DNA of 13,759 bases from Planctomycetaceae bacterium. Its GTDB lineage: Bacteria > Planctomycetota > Planctomycetia > Pirellulales > UBA1268. How positions within the stretch are numbered: position 1 is the stretch's first letter; each line of letters opens with the position of its first letter. A program made the translations under genes and the position numbers. Location: positions 1 to 13,759 of the forward strand of contig DONH01000482.1 of assembly GCA_003509235.1 (NCBI GenBank). The letters are read 5' to 3'. Below the pieces are notes generated by a model. The model was not told where the DNA came from. It ran no database searches and worked only from the letters and a program-made list of their open reading frames with translations. Shown one piece after another: positions 6,568-13,759 of this stretch.

Positions 6568-8061
6568 TTAGCCTATCTCAGGCAGCATCGCCTCTGCTTC
6601 TGCAGCCTTCCGTAACTTCTCCAGAGCTTTTGCTTCAATTTGTCGGACACGTTCCTTTGTGACTCCGAGAGCCGCCCCGACATCTTTGAGAGTCTGGGGA
6701 TCATGTTCATGATTGAGCCCGTAGCGACGGACAATGATTGTTTGTTCTCTCGGGTCGAGCCGATCGAGAAATTTTTCTACTTGATGAAGTCTGTCTGACT
6801 CAGCCATTCTTCGATAGCTCTCGTCGGTACTTTCGTCAGCTGTGGCATGCAGTAGCTCGATATCAGCTGCACGAAAACGATCTCGAACTTTGTGTTCATT
6901 CGGAATCGTTCGAGCATAATTTTTCATAATGGCCCACGAAGCATAGGTGCTAAATTTATTTCCACGGGCATAGTCAAACTTTTCAGCCGCTCGCATTAAT
7001 GACATGTTTCCATCACTCACAAGATCAAAAAAGCTATCCGAAGCCGATACACGTCGCTTTGCGATTGAGACAACAAGCCGAAGATTCGATCGTACAATCT
7101 TGTTTTTAAGTTCAACGATTTCTTGGTAGAGAAGCTCGATTTGATCCATCAATCGTCCACTTGGCCGCTCTGGCTGCAACTGCTCGCGTAGAAGTGATGC
7201 CTTGTATTTCAGGTAATTAAACTTTCTAAATAACCAGACTTCTTGCTCCCGTGTGAGTAAAGGTACTTCGTAAAGGCTTGCAAGATACGCAGGCAACCCT
7301 GTTGGTCGTCTGACTCGTTTGGGGGCATTGACATTTTCTGGAAACGGCTGAAAGACAACTCTCTCAGCACTTTTTCTGGCAAAGAGGGCATTCGGCATGT
7401 AGTCAATTGGTAGTTGAGAGATTGCCGTAGCTCGTTGGGCGAGAACAATGCGATAGATACTCGCTCGACTTCTATGGTATCGACGGGCAATTGACTCTAC
7501 AGACTCTCCCTGTTGGTAATGGCGGAAAATACGTGCACAGCTTTCAGGCCGTAGTTTGCCATCAGCATTTGGGAAGACTGCTGATTCGGGGTGATCTTGA
7601 TCGTATCGTTTAATCGTGTATCGAATTGTTTCGACGCTTCGATTAAGACGATTTGCTATGCGTCGATGCACATCAGCAGGGCAGGCGCCTGCTGATGCAA
7701 GACGACGAGCCCACCCGATAAGTTTGTCATGTTCGTCACCGCTTAACTGACTGAATCGACTTCCTCTTCGGATTCTAGCTGGGTTCTCATGGACAAACCG
7801 GTCAACAGCACTGGCAAGAAAACCAACACGTTTGCGCCCATTAATGACAACGCGTTGTGCTACAAGTCCATGATCTCGCCAGCGAGAAATAGTCTTTGTT
7901 GAAACATTGAATTGCCGGGCAAGATCTTCTATCGACAGAACTTTCTCATCTGAAGAAATGGTGCCGCATGATTGGGTGGGCTGGGCCCCGCCAGCGCATG
8001 TATTGTCGTCGTGAATACGAATAAACGAATAGGTATCGTCTTTAAAGATGTTGGAACGCAT
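6568..8061 (-). CDS. Sigma-70 family RNA polymerase sigma factor with N-terminal helix-turn-helix extension
   Basis: A 497-residue protein in two halves. Residues about 41-92 form a MerR/excisionase-like HTH (LSIEDLARQFNVSTKTISRW, then VVINGRKRVGF). Two further HTH-like segments follow at about 108-152 (ADVHRRIANRLNRSVETIRY) and 172-207 (SVESIARRYHRSRASIYRIV). From about 255 the protein is a sigma factor: a region 1.2-like LPAYLASLYEVPLLTREQE (256-274), region 2 with NLRLVVSIAKRRV, DLVSDGNMSLMRAAEKFDY and FSTYASWAI (326-378), and region 4 with EQTIIVRRYGL and TLKDVGAALGVTKERVRQIE (439-476). Region 3 is reduced to about 50 residues, so it is an alternative (non-housekeeping) sigma that directs RNA polymerase to a regulon not shown here. 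The start is supported by GGAGGAG (8066-8072, minus strand). The HTH part may let it bind specific sites or its own promoter. Confidence 0.92.
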   Translation of the reverse strand: MRSNIFKDDTYSFIRIHDDNTCAGGAQPTQSCGTISSDEKVLSIEDLARQFNVSTKTISRWRDHGLVAQRVVINGRKRVGFLASAVDRFVHENPARIRRGSRFSQLSGDEHDKLIGWARRLASAGACPADVHRRIANRLNRSVETIRYTIKRYDQDHPESAVFPNADGKLRPESCARIFRHYQQGESVESIARRYHRSRASIYRIVLAQRATAISQLPIDYMPNALFARKSAERVVFQPFPENVNAPKRVRRPTGLPAYLASLYEVPLLTREQEVWLFRKFNYLKYKASLLREQLQPERPSGRLMDQIELLYQEIVELKNKIVRSNLRLVVSIAKRRVSASDSFFDLVSDGNMSLMRAAEKFDYARGNKFSTYASWAIMKNYARTIPNEHKVRDRFRAADIELLHATADESTDESYRRMAESDRLHQVEKFLDRLDPREQTIIVRRYGLNHEHDPQTLKDVGAALGVTKERVRQIEAKALEKLRKAAEAEAMLPEIG

Positions 8062-8065
8062 GAAA

Positions 8066-8072
8066 CTCCTCC
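8066..8072 (-). promoter_or_regulatory. Ribosome binding site of the sigma factor gene
   Basis: GGAGGAG on the minus strand lies 4-6 nt before the ATG at 8061 and supports that start. Confidence 0.8.
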
Positions 8073-8112
8073 ATGGAAGAAATGCTCAGTGCTTTGAGTT
8101 TCTTTGACCACG

Positions 8113-8142
8113 ACGTGAATTCACCCCTACGCTCATTCACGT
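8113..8142. promoter_or_regulatory. Operator-like inverted repeat upstream of the sigma factor gene
   Basis: ACGTGAAT (8113-8120) and ATTCACGT (8135-8142) are a perfect inverted repeat with centres 22 bp apart, two helical turns. The left arm also overlaps a perfect palindrome GTGAATTCAC (8115-8124). The site therefore holds three GTGAA/TTCAC half-sites. It lies 52-81 bp upstream of the sigma start codon, where a promoter would be expected. The binder is unknown; the fused HTH domain is a natural candidate for autoregulation. Confidence 0.45.
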
Positions 8143-8706
8143 TATCGCCGAAGTACTCGAAGCAGTATCACATCCCCAAAACAGGCAATGAAACCAATCC
8201 TGCGTCCACGCTTGGAATCATCCTTGATCCCCACCACACCTTCGATTGCGGACGCTTATGTTATACGCCGCAATGGGACAGATGGTTTGCTGAAACAGCA
8301 AATAATTTAAAAAATCAAGAAAAGTTCGGATTATGACAGTTCGATATGAGCTCGGGATTGCACGCAAGTAGTTGACCACAAACGGGTTACGGATTTCTTT
8401 CGCAGGGCAGGGTGTTTTCAGTCAAAGTATATATTTTTCATTAAATGGCCAAAATAAAGGGTTTTTTCCAATTAGACACTTAGTATTTATGGGTATTCTA
8501 ATTGTCCTATTCGAATCTGTCCAGCAGAAATGTCTTACGGGTGTTGTTGAGGAGTTCGCCCGATCCTTGGTCACGGGGCCATTTTTGTGTCTCGAACCCC
8601 CAGGTTTCCTTAATCTGCGGTCTAGTTTGGGTTCGTTGTAGAGATCACCGGCGGGGAACCGATTGCCTACAGAAGGCTGGATTTTTCGCAGGTGAGTAAC
8701 AGGGAC

Positions 8707-10128
8707 ATGTTTTTTATGAATCAGTGTTTGGAGGCTCCTGGCTCTGGGCAACTTACGTCGGCAAATTATCGTCTGATACGCATTGTTTTTCACGCTTTCG
8801 TTGGGCTCTGTTGTTTTATTGATTGCTGGCCAGTCCTCATTTTGGCGGGTGAGCAGGGGGTGTCCCGCGATACGTCCTCGATCTTTGAAATTGAGCTTTC
8901 AGTGACTGGAAAGTTGAAGTTTCCAGTGGGGAATGATCTGCGATCGGGCTCGTTAGAGATCATCGAGCAACCGGTTCACGCTCATTCGAACCTCATCTAT
9001 CGAAACAAGGTGGATCCTGATGGTTCAGAACAGAGTTCCGCAATAGTCAGGCACTACGAACACGCCACTGCAAACGCTGCTATTGGAGGGGATTTTGTCA
9101 ACACACAACTTCCTCAGGGCGTAACTGATATCCATGTGTGTAAGCATGATAAGGGCCTCGACTTTTGGTTTCACGAAGGATTTCTTACGCAGCCCGAAGC
9201 CGATTTGCTAACGGTAGCATTTGATCCCGTCTATCTTGCCGCTTTGGTGCCACCAAGTCACCAGGCTCGTGGAACACAATGGGAGCTTAATCAGGATGTG
9301 ATTCCAGATTTACTCTGTATCGATACGGTTCATTCTGGTGGCTTGGAGGCGACAATAATAGATCGCACTGCCAAGAGTACGGCGGTACACATTCAGGGGA
9401 GCATGGAAGGGGCAATCAATGGAGCAGCTACATCGATCACAGTCGAGGGTGATTATGACTGGATAACGGGAGACAATTCAGCCGGCAGGGTGTCGATGCT
9501 TCAGGTTGTGATTAAGGAATCACGAGATGTATCCTATACGGCCCCCGGGATTGATGCGGAGGCAGTGATAAAAATGTCCTGTCGTTCTCAGACAACACTA
9601 CAGCCACGAGTTGTTGCTACCAGTTCAAATGGTGGTATGTCTGGATATGGCAGGTCTCGACGTGGTCCCGGGAAGCCTGGGTTTCGCTGGATCTCTGACG
9701 CTTATGATCGATACGACGTTGTCTACGAAAACAATTGGAAAATAATAGAAGCTGGCAGTGAATATCTCATGATGCGGTTCGTCGACCAAGGTGCATTGGT
9801 TGGCCAGGTAACCCTGACTCCACTCCCTCTGCAGTCAGAAGTTCTCACGCTTTCGGATTTTGAAAATGACATAGAGAAGACTCTTGGCGATCAATTTGGG
9901 CATCTGGTGTCCGCGTCAACGTATAGTCGCGATGACGGGACAACGATCATGCGGGTTGCTTCTGTTGGTGAGGCTGAAGATTTGCCGTTTCATTGGATTC
10001 ACTACCATCTGAGAACTGTCGAAGGCCGACGGCTCAGCCTTGCGTTTGTGGTTGAATCACGTCATATGGCACGGTTTTCAGGGGCGGACCGGCAGTATAT
10101 TGAGGGGGTCGATCTCACTCTTGAATAG
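8707..10128 (+). CDS. Secreted or membrane-anchored protein of unknown function
   Basis: A protein of about 473 residues that I do not recognise. After a short polar N-terminus, residues 22-47 (RLIRIVFHAFVGLCCF... PVLILA) are hydrophobic and end in LILAGEQG, which reads as a late signal peptide or anchor. The rest is soluble, rich in beta-prone stretches (SITVEGDYDW, TLTPLPLQSEVLTL), with a basic linker GRSRRGPGKPGFRW near residue 320 that may separate two domains. No enzyme motif or metal site stands out. The start is uncertain: a GTG at 8692, ATG at 8707 and ATG at 8716 are all in frame. AGGGA at 8701-8705 is best placed for 8716. It is the last gene before the infC cluster on the same strand, with a 229-bp gap and no terminator seen. 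Confidence 0.75.
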   Translation: MFFMNQCLEAPGSGQLTSANYRLIRIVFHAFVGLCCFIDCWPVLILAGEQGVSRDTSSIFEIELSVTGKLKFPVGNDLRSGSLEIIEQPVHAHSNLIYRNKVDPDGSEQSSAIVRHYEHATANAAIGGDFVNTQLPQGVTDIHVCKHDKGLDFWFHEGFLTQPEADLLTVAFDPVYLAALVPPSHQARGTQWELNQDVIPDLLCIDTVHSGGLEATIIDRTAKSTAVHIQGSMEGAINGAATSITVEGDYDWITGDNSAGRVSMLQVVIKESRDVSYTAPGIDAEAVIKMSCRSQTTLQPRVVATSSNGGMSGYGRSRRGPGKPGFRWISDAYDRYDVVYENNWKIIEAGSEYLMMRFVDQGALVGQVTLTPLPLQSEVLTLSDFENDIEKTLGDQFGHLVSASTYSRDDGTTIMRVASVGEAEDLPFHWIHYHLRTVEGRRLSLAFVVESRHMARFSGADRQYIEGVDLTLE

Positions 10129-10294
10129 AATTTCTTGCAGGTAGACCTCCCAGGCCTCGAATCATAGCGGCACCGCTTGACTACCCCCTATCGATGCTGG
10201 AATACTAGGACTCTCCGAGTGGAACCCTTGGCCCAAACGATATGTGCCAGGCTCGAAGTCGCTGCTTTGCATCGCTGGTTCCTGAGAGTACAAG

Positions 10295-10318
10295 AAAAGG
10301 AGCTTTGCCGTGGTGTAG
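10295..10318 (+). other. Shine-Dalgarno followed by a two-codon ORF in the infC leader
   Basis: AAAAGGAG (10295-10302) is the best ribosome binding site of the infC leader. It is followed at ideal distance (7 nt) by GTG GTG TAG (10310-10318). This minimal ORF is in the same frame as infC and ends 39 nt before the first infC ATG. It may be a start-stop regulatory element, or a remnant of an older start. The function is inferred. Confidence 0.35.
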
Positions 10319-10357
10319 GGTGCGTGGAAATGTCCAGCCCGCCAGGCAACAGCCGTC

Positions 10358-10879
10358 ATGGGTTTGGAGTTTTTGGCCATCGAGAAACAGCAACGCATCA
10401 ATGAACAAATTCGGATTTCCCCGGTCCGTGTGATATCTGCAGACGGAGCTCAACTGGGAATTATTCCAACCGATGATGCGTTGTCCGAAGCACGGACGGC
10501 GGGTCTCGATTTAGTTGAAGTAGCCCCAAATGAACGTCCGCCTGTATGCAGGATCATGGACTATGGAAAATTTAAGTATCAACAAAAGAAAAAGCAGCAT
10601 AAGACCCACGTTCATCAAACAAAACTCAAGGAAATTAGGCTTCGCCCAAAGACAGGCGAACATGATATTGAATTTAAAATTAATAAGGCCCGAACCTTCC
10701 TGGGTCACAAAGATAAGGTAACTGTTTCAGTAATTTTCCGTGGGCGAGAAATGGCTCATATTGATGAGGGGCAGAGAATCATGCGGCATGTCATCGAACA
10801 ACTTGAAGAGATTGGTAAAGTAGAATCGCCACCCCAACAGACTGGACGCAGGCTTATCTGTACGATAGCCCCGAAGTAA
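10358..10879 (+). CDS. infC: Translation initiation factor IF-3
   Basis: IF-3 binds the 30S subunit, checks the start codon and initiator tRNA and prevents premature 50S joining. The N-domain begins [15 protein letters not shown] and ends near [13 protein letters not shown], with the lysine-rich linker KKKQHK. The C-domain follows with [25 protein letters not shown] and LICTIAPK. The length (166-173 residues) is normal. The start is uncertain. The ATG at 10358 has a poor ribosome binding site, while GGAG (10366-10369) lies 9 nt before an in-frame ATC at 10379, giving a start [12 protein letters not shown]. Rare ATT/ATC starts are known for infC in E. coli and relatives, where IF-3 represses its own translation. 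First gene of the infC-rpmI-rplT-pheS-pheT cluster. Confidence 0.95.
   Translation: MGLEFLAIEKQQRINEQIRISPVRVISADGAQLGIIPTDDALSEARTAGLDLVEVAPNERPPVCRIMDYGKFKYQQKKKQHKTHVHQTKLKEIRLRPKTGEHDIEFKINKARTFLGHKDKVTVSVIFRGREMAHIDEGQRIMRHVIEQLEEIGKVESPPQQTGRRLICTIAPK
10366..10381 (+). promoter_or_regulatory. Candidate ribosome binding site and non-canonical ATC start of infC
   Basis: GGAG at 10366-10369, a 9-nt spacer, then ATC at 10379-10381 in the IF-3 frame, just before the conserved N-terminus. The spacing suits initiation at ATC better than at the ATG of 10358. This is inference from spacing and from the known habit of infC. Confidence 0.4.
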
Positions 10880-10891
10880 GCATTCATGTTT

Positions 10892-10926
10892 TCCGCTGAT
10901 AGTAAGCAGTGAGCTTTTTCAGCGGA
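10892..10926 (+). promoter_or_regulatory. Bulged hairpin between infC and rpmI
   Basis: TCCGCTGA (10892-10899) pairs with TCAGCGGA (10919-10926). Inside, AAGC (10904-10907) pairs with GCTT (10913-10916) around loop AGTGA, leaving an internal loop. No T-run follows, so it is not a terminator. Position and shape suit an L20-type or other ribosomal-protein regulatory site, or an mRNA processing site. Confidence 0.4.
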
Positions 10927-10967
10927 CGGTACAATCAGAAAAACAAGAAGTAAGAGAAATAGAAGCC

Positions 10968-11171
10968 ATGCCAAAACAAAAAACACACAAAGGAACGAAG
11001 AAAAGGTTTCGAGTGACGGCGAAAGGGAAAGTGAAGCACCGTCGTAGTGGGACGAGTCACCTTCAGGTTCGTGTGTCAGCGAAAAGAAAACGAAATCTTC
11101 GTGGTACCGGCGTTTTGGATAAGTCGGATACGCCAAATATCGTTGAGGCACTCGCTTCAAATAGCTACTAA
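10968..11171 (+). CDS. rpmI: Large ribosomal subunit protein bL35
   Basis: A 67-residue, very basic protein starting MPKQKTHKGTKKRFRVTAKGKVKHRRSG, the L35 signature. L35 is a small structural protein of the 50S subunit. It sits 88 bp after infC and 94 bp before rplT, the usual neighbours, so cotranscription is likely. A weak AGAAG precedes the ATG. The C-terminal half, with GVLDKSDTPNIVEAL, is slightly different from the enterobacterial protein but of normal length. Confidence 0.97.
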   Translation: MPKQKTHKGTKKRFRVTAKGKVKHRRSGTSHLQVRVSAKRKRNLRGTGVLDKSDTPNIVEALASNSY

Positions 11172-11185
11172 CAGTCATGTAAGGT

Positions 11186-11217
11186 CGTCTCGTCTAGGTT
11201 GTATCTTTTACGAGACG
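11186..11217 (+). promoter_or_regulatory. Hairpin between rpmI and rplT
   Basis: CGTCTCGT (11186-11193) and ACGAGACG (11210-11217) form a perfect 8-bp stem with a 16-nt loop, 48 nt before the rplT start. It lacks a following T-run. Together with the infC-rpmI hairpin it may be a feedback or RNase-processing element of the operon. Confidence 0.4.
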
Positions 11218-11265
11218 CTAATCCCCGAGGTATTAAGAGATTCTGAAAGTTGAGAAGGTTTTCCG

Positions 11266-11640
11266 ATGCGAACTAAAAATGCCGTCCCACGGTTGCGTGC
11301 AAAGCGGCGATTGCTGAAGCGAGTCAAGGGATCAGTTGGCGGACGTCGCCGTCTATTGCGTACTGCAAAAGAATCTATAATTCGAGCGGGTGTATTTGCC
11401 AAACGAGATCGTCGCCGCCGAAAACGAGACTTTCGACGCCTGTGGATTATCAGAATTAACGCAGCGTGTCGTGAGCGTGGTTTGCGTTACAGTCAATTTA
11501 TCGCCGGGCTCGAAAAAATCGGTTGTGAGCTTGACCGCCGAACATTAGCTGAGATGGCAGTTCTTGATCCAACTGGGTTCGATGTTGTTGTCGGTCAGGT
11601 CCGAGAGGGTCTTGGCTTGCCGGAAGCGGTTGTCGCATAG
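11266..11640 (+). CDS. rplT: Large ribosomal subunit protein bL20
   Basis: A 124-residue protein with the long basic N-terminal extension of L20 ([33 protein letters not shown]) and the globular C-terminus [13 protein letters not shown] and [10 protein letters not shown]20 is needed early in 50S assembly on 23S rRNA. In E. coli and Bacillus it also represses this operon by binding the mRNA. GAGAAGG (11252-11258) lies 7 nt before the ATG. A few residues longer than the usual ~118 because of the tail [13 protein letters not shown]. Confidence 0.97.
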   Translation: MRTKNAVPRLRAKRRLLKRVKGSVGGRRRLLRTAKESIIRAGVFAKRDRRRRKRDFRRLWIIRINAACRERGLRYSQFIAGLEKIGCELDRRTLAEMAVLDPTGFDVVVGQVREGLGLPEAVVA

Positions 11641-11676
11641 TCCGCCTATCCACTGTTTGAAATTCCTCACTACGGT

Positions 11677-12726
11677 TTGCCGCTCGTGACAAATCTCAAT
11701 CTCGATGCTTTTGTCGCCGACCTTGAGGAATTGCGCTCTGAGGCAGAAAGAGCCCTCGTAGACGCAGTTGACATGGAGGGCCTTGAAACTGCCCGCGTCG
11801 CTTTCCTAGGGGCTAAAAACGGACGTCTGAAGGCAGTTCAGAAAGGGCTTGGCAAACTCGACCGTGAAGACAAGCCAGTAGGTGGTCAGCAGTTTAACGC
11901 CGTGAAAAAGTCGGTCGAAGCATTATTCCTTCAGGCCTCTCAGCGAGTTGCTTCACTATCAAAGAGCTCCGAGGGTGTCGAGCAGGTCGATGTCACTTTG
12001 CCGGGAAGACCTATTCGCTTTGGTCATGTGCATCCAATCACTCAGACAATCCGCCGAGTCTCCTCAATCATGGCCAATCTTGGGTTTGAGGCTGTGGATG
12101 GCCCTGAAGTTGAGGACCAATGGCACAACTTTGAGGCACTGGCAATTCCCAATGAGCATCCTGCTCGTGATCCACTTGATAATTTCTACATTGCCGTGGC
12201 AAACACTGATCGTCCGCTTCTTTTGCGTTCACAAACGAGTACCGTACAGATACGCGTGATGGAGCAAAGAAAACCACCGCTTCGAATTGTTTCACTCGGT
12301 CGTGTCTATCGTCCGGATACAGCTGACGCAACACATTATCCAATGTTCCATCAAGTTGAAGGTCTTCTTATCGAGCCCGGCGCAACAATGGCTCATCTAA
12401 AAAGTGTGCTTCGTTCCTTTGCCTCAAGCTTTCTTGGAGGTGACGTTCGTGTTCGGTTTCGTCCTTCTTTCTTTCCTTTCACTGAGCCAAGTGTTGAAGT
12501 TGATATGGAGTGGAATGGCCGATGGATCGAGATGGGTGGGGCAGGCATGGTCGATCCATCGGTTCTGCAATCCGTCGGCTACGACCCAGATGAGGTTTGT
12601 GGATTTGCCTTTGGCTTAGGTGTAGAGCGAATTGCTGCTAGGCGTTTTGGCGTGGCTGATATCCGCGATTTTTATCGAAACGATATTCGGTTTCTTGAGC
12701 AGTTTCATGATCGGGGGCAGGCATGA
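11677..12726 (+). CDS. pheS: Phenylalanine--tRNA ligase alpha subunit
   Basis: A 349-residue class II synthetase catalytic subunit. As (alpha beta)2 with PheT it charges tRNA-Phe. The N-terminal part (about 8-95) is the predicted coiled coil that touches tRNA. The catalytic core shows motif 1 around [19 protein letters not shown] (119-137), motif 2 with [20 protein letters not shown] (208-227), the phenylalanine-pocket segment [13 protein letters not shown] (265-277) and motif 3 [12 protein letters not shown] (309-320). The start is uncertain: a TTG at 11677 or a GTG at 11686 are both possible and neither has a good ribosome binding site, which suggests translational coupling or leaderless-like initiation after rplT (36-45 bp away). 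The stop overlaps the pheT start as ATGA. Confidence 0.96.
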   Translation: MPLVTNLNLDAFVADLEELRSEAERALVDAVDMEGLETARVAFLGAKNGRLKAVQKGLGKLDREDKPVGGQQFNAVKKSVEALFLQASQRVASLSKSSEGVEQVDVTLPGRPIRFGHVHPITQTIRRVSSIMANLGFEAVDGPEVEDQWHNFEALAIPNEHPARDPLDNFYIAVANTDRPLLLRSQTSTVQIRVMEQRKPPLRIVSLGRVYRPDTADATHYPMFHQVEGLLIEPGATMAHLKSVLRSFASSFLGGDVRVRFRPSFFPFTEPSVEVDMEWNGRWIEMGGAGMVDPSVLQSVGYDPDEVCGFAFGLGVERIAARRFGVADIRDFYRNDIRFLEQFHDRGQA

Positions 12727-13759
12727 TTGTGTCCTTAGATTGGCTTGCTGATTATGTTGATCTGCCAGAGGTTGATGCTTTGACGGAGCGGCTTCTCCTT
12801 TCAGGACTGAATCATGAGTCAACAAAGATGGTGCATGATGACATAGCCGTTGATCTAGAAGTGACAAGCAATCGGCCAGATTGTCTTGGTCACATAGGGG
12901 TCGCACGAGAAGTTTCCGTTTTGTTCCAACATCTGTTGAAGATTCCGGCGGCTTCTGTCGGAGGTGGAGAGCTTCCTCATTCTTTTTCAGTAGCGATCGA
13001 ATCAACAGATATGTGCCCTTTCTATTCGGCACGACTTATCCGAGGCGTTACCGTAGGCCCAAGTCCGGATTGGCTCGTCCGTCGCCTTGAGGCCGTTGGT
13101 GTTGCCAGTGTTAATAATGTTGTCGATGTTACAAATTACGTCATGCTTGAGTGTGGCCAGCCTTTGCATGCCTTTGATCTTAATAGGTTAAACGGTGAAA
13201 AAATCATTGTTCGACGGGCTAAGGAAGGAGAATCCTTCGTAGCAATCAACCACAAGGAATACAAACTTACATCCGAGATGTGTGTCATCTCTGACTCGAA
13301 GCAGTCGCTGGCTATTGCAGGAGTGATGGGAGGTGCTGAGACTGAAATATCACTCGAAACAACAGATGTGTTAATCGAGTCGGCCCAGTTTGCTCCCTTG
13401 CCAGTACGGTCCGCTGCTCGTGCGTTGGTTTTGGGAAGTCCTTCGTCATATCGATTTGAACGTGGCCCTGACCCTTCTGCTGTGGAATGGGCAAGTTGCA
13501 GGGCGGTAGAACTCATTCGTAACCTTGCTGGTGGTACTTTTGCCGCTCCAGCGATTCAGGCAGGAAGCCTCAATTCAAGGCAGGCCACAATTGATTTACG
13601 TATGCATCGCGTAGAACAGGTTCTAGGTGTTTCAATTCCTCATCAGCGCCAACGGGAGATCCTTCAGTCTCTTGGTTTTGTTAAACAGGAGTCAGGGGAT
13701 GATGTGACACGCTGGCTCGCTCCAACGTGGCGACGTGACTGCACTCGCGAAATCGATCT
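12723..13759 (+). CDS. pheT: Phenylalanine--tRNA ligase beta subunit, N-terminal part (partial, no EMAP-II-like domain)
   Basis: The first 345 codons of PheT, open to the right edge. The start ATG overlaps the pheS stop (ATGA), typical of coupled translation. After a short N-terminus ([15 protein letters not shown]...LSGLNHES) the protein passes almost at once into [20 protein letters not shown] (44-63). In E. coli about 100 residues of the tRNA-binding B2 (EMAP-II-like, OB-fold) domain lie between these two parts, and they are absent here. The B3/B4 editing region follows with [27 protein letters not shown] and [11 protein letters not shown]. The B5 domain begins near [18 protein letters not shown]. 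The reading frame is intact, so this looks like a lineage form and not a broken gene. Confidence 0.95.
   Translation, partial: MIVSLDWLADYVDLPEVDALTERLLLSGLNHESTKMVHDDIAVDLEVTSNRPDCLGHIGVAREVSVLFQHLLKIPAASVGGGELPHSFSVAIESTDMCPFYSARLIRGVTVGPSPDWLVRRLEAVGVASVNNVVDVTNYVMLECGQPLHAFDLNRLNGEKIIVRRAKEGESFVAINHKEYKLTSEMCVISDSKQSLAIAGVMGGAETEISLETTDVLIESAQFAPLPVRSAARALVLGSPSSYRFERGPDPSAVEWASCRAVELIRNLAGGTFAAPAIQAGSLNSRQATIDLRMHRVEQVLGVSIPHQRQREILQSLGFVKQESGDDVTRWLAPTWRRDCTREID

Larger units (their letters stand above)
8062..8706. other. Long intergenic region between two divergent genes
   Basis: No convincing gene is present. The open frames here (up to 123 residues) lack ribosome binding sites and protein-like composition. 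The first 80 bp hold the sigma ribosome binding site and an operator-like palindrome. An AT-rich stretch about 8420-8510 contains a TATATA run and a spaced inverted repeat CAATTAG (8469-8475) / CTAATTG (8498-8504). It must carry the promoters of both flanking genes, and a small RNA is possible but unsupported. Confidence 0.5.

Noticed and set aside
8073-8336. 87-codon plus-strand frame upstream of the sigma gene
   Set aside because: No Shine-Dalgarno that belongs to it and no recognisable protein features; it overlaps the sigma ribosome binding site and operator-like repeat.
8560-8650. Possible tmRNA or tRNA end, from a GGTTCGAGAC-like string on the minus strand
   Set aside because: No matching T-stem or acceptor stem could be formed.
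8422-8793. 123-codon minus-strand frame across the intergenic region into the secreted-protein gene
   Set aside because: It overlaps the start of a better gene and has irregular composition without a start signal.
10305-10433. TTG-initiated leader peptide overlapping infC
   Set aside because: Its start is only 2 nt from the Shine-Dalgarno and the product has no pattern; the GTG at 10310 is better placed.

Overview
The window looks like part of a planctomycete chromosome (Planctomycetota, most likely a Pirellulales-type lineage). The inference rests on protein character, not on any database search. It uses an EF-G whose N-terminus has the spd/mitochondrial EFG1 signature, a sigma-70 factor with a long helix-turn-helix N-terminal extension, a phenylalanyl-tRNA synthetase beta chain that lacks the usual N-terminal EMAP-II-like domain, and secreted proteins with no recognisable family. 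Base composition is moderate, with no sign of insertion sequences, phage genes or CRISPR arrays. It reads as ordinary core chromosome rather than an accessory island.

Layout. (1) 1-1820, translation genes: the 5' part of an EF-G gene (minus strand, cut by the window edge), a divergent glutamyl-Q tRNA(Asp) synthetase-like gene, then tRNA-Lys(TTT) and tRNA-Leu(CAG) on the minus strand. (2) 1923-5037: cysK (minus) diverging from a secreted SurA/PpiC-like protein built of two tandem repeats (plus). (3) 5238-8061: an AlaC-type aminotransferase (plus) converging on the HTH-sigma factor gene (minus), with a strong shared hairpin terminator between them. (4) 8062-8706: a long non-coding stretch with an operator-like palindrome in front of the sigma gene. 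(5) 8707-10128: a secreted protein of unknown function. (6) 10358-13759: the classic infC-rpmI-rplT-pheS-pheT cluster (IF-3, L35, L20, PheRS alpha and beta), with pheT cut by the right edge.

How the genes relate. The right-hand cluster is a translation operon in the widely conserved order. Its two ribosomal-protein intergenic gaps each contain an 8-bp-stem hairpin, which may belong to an L20-type feedback circuit. The infC start region is unusual: it has a good Shine-Dalgarno before a rare ATC codon, and another before a two-codon ORF. The left-hand genes are independent housekeeping units. I found no clear previously undescribed multi-gene system. The strongest leads are the HTH-sigma fusion with an operator-like site in front of it, the double parvulin-like protein with both catalytic histidines lost in both copies, the zinc-site-less GluQ, and the infC leader.
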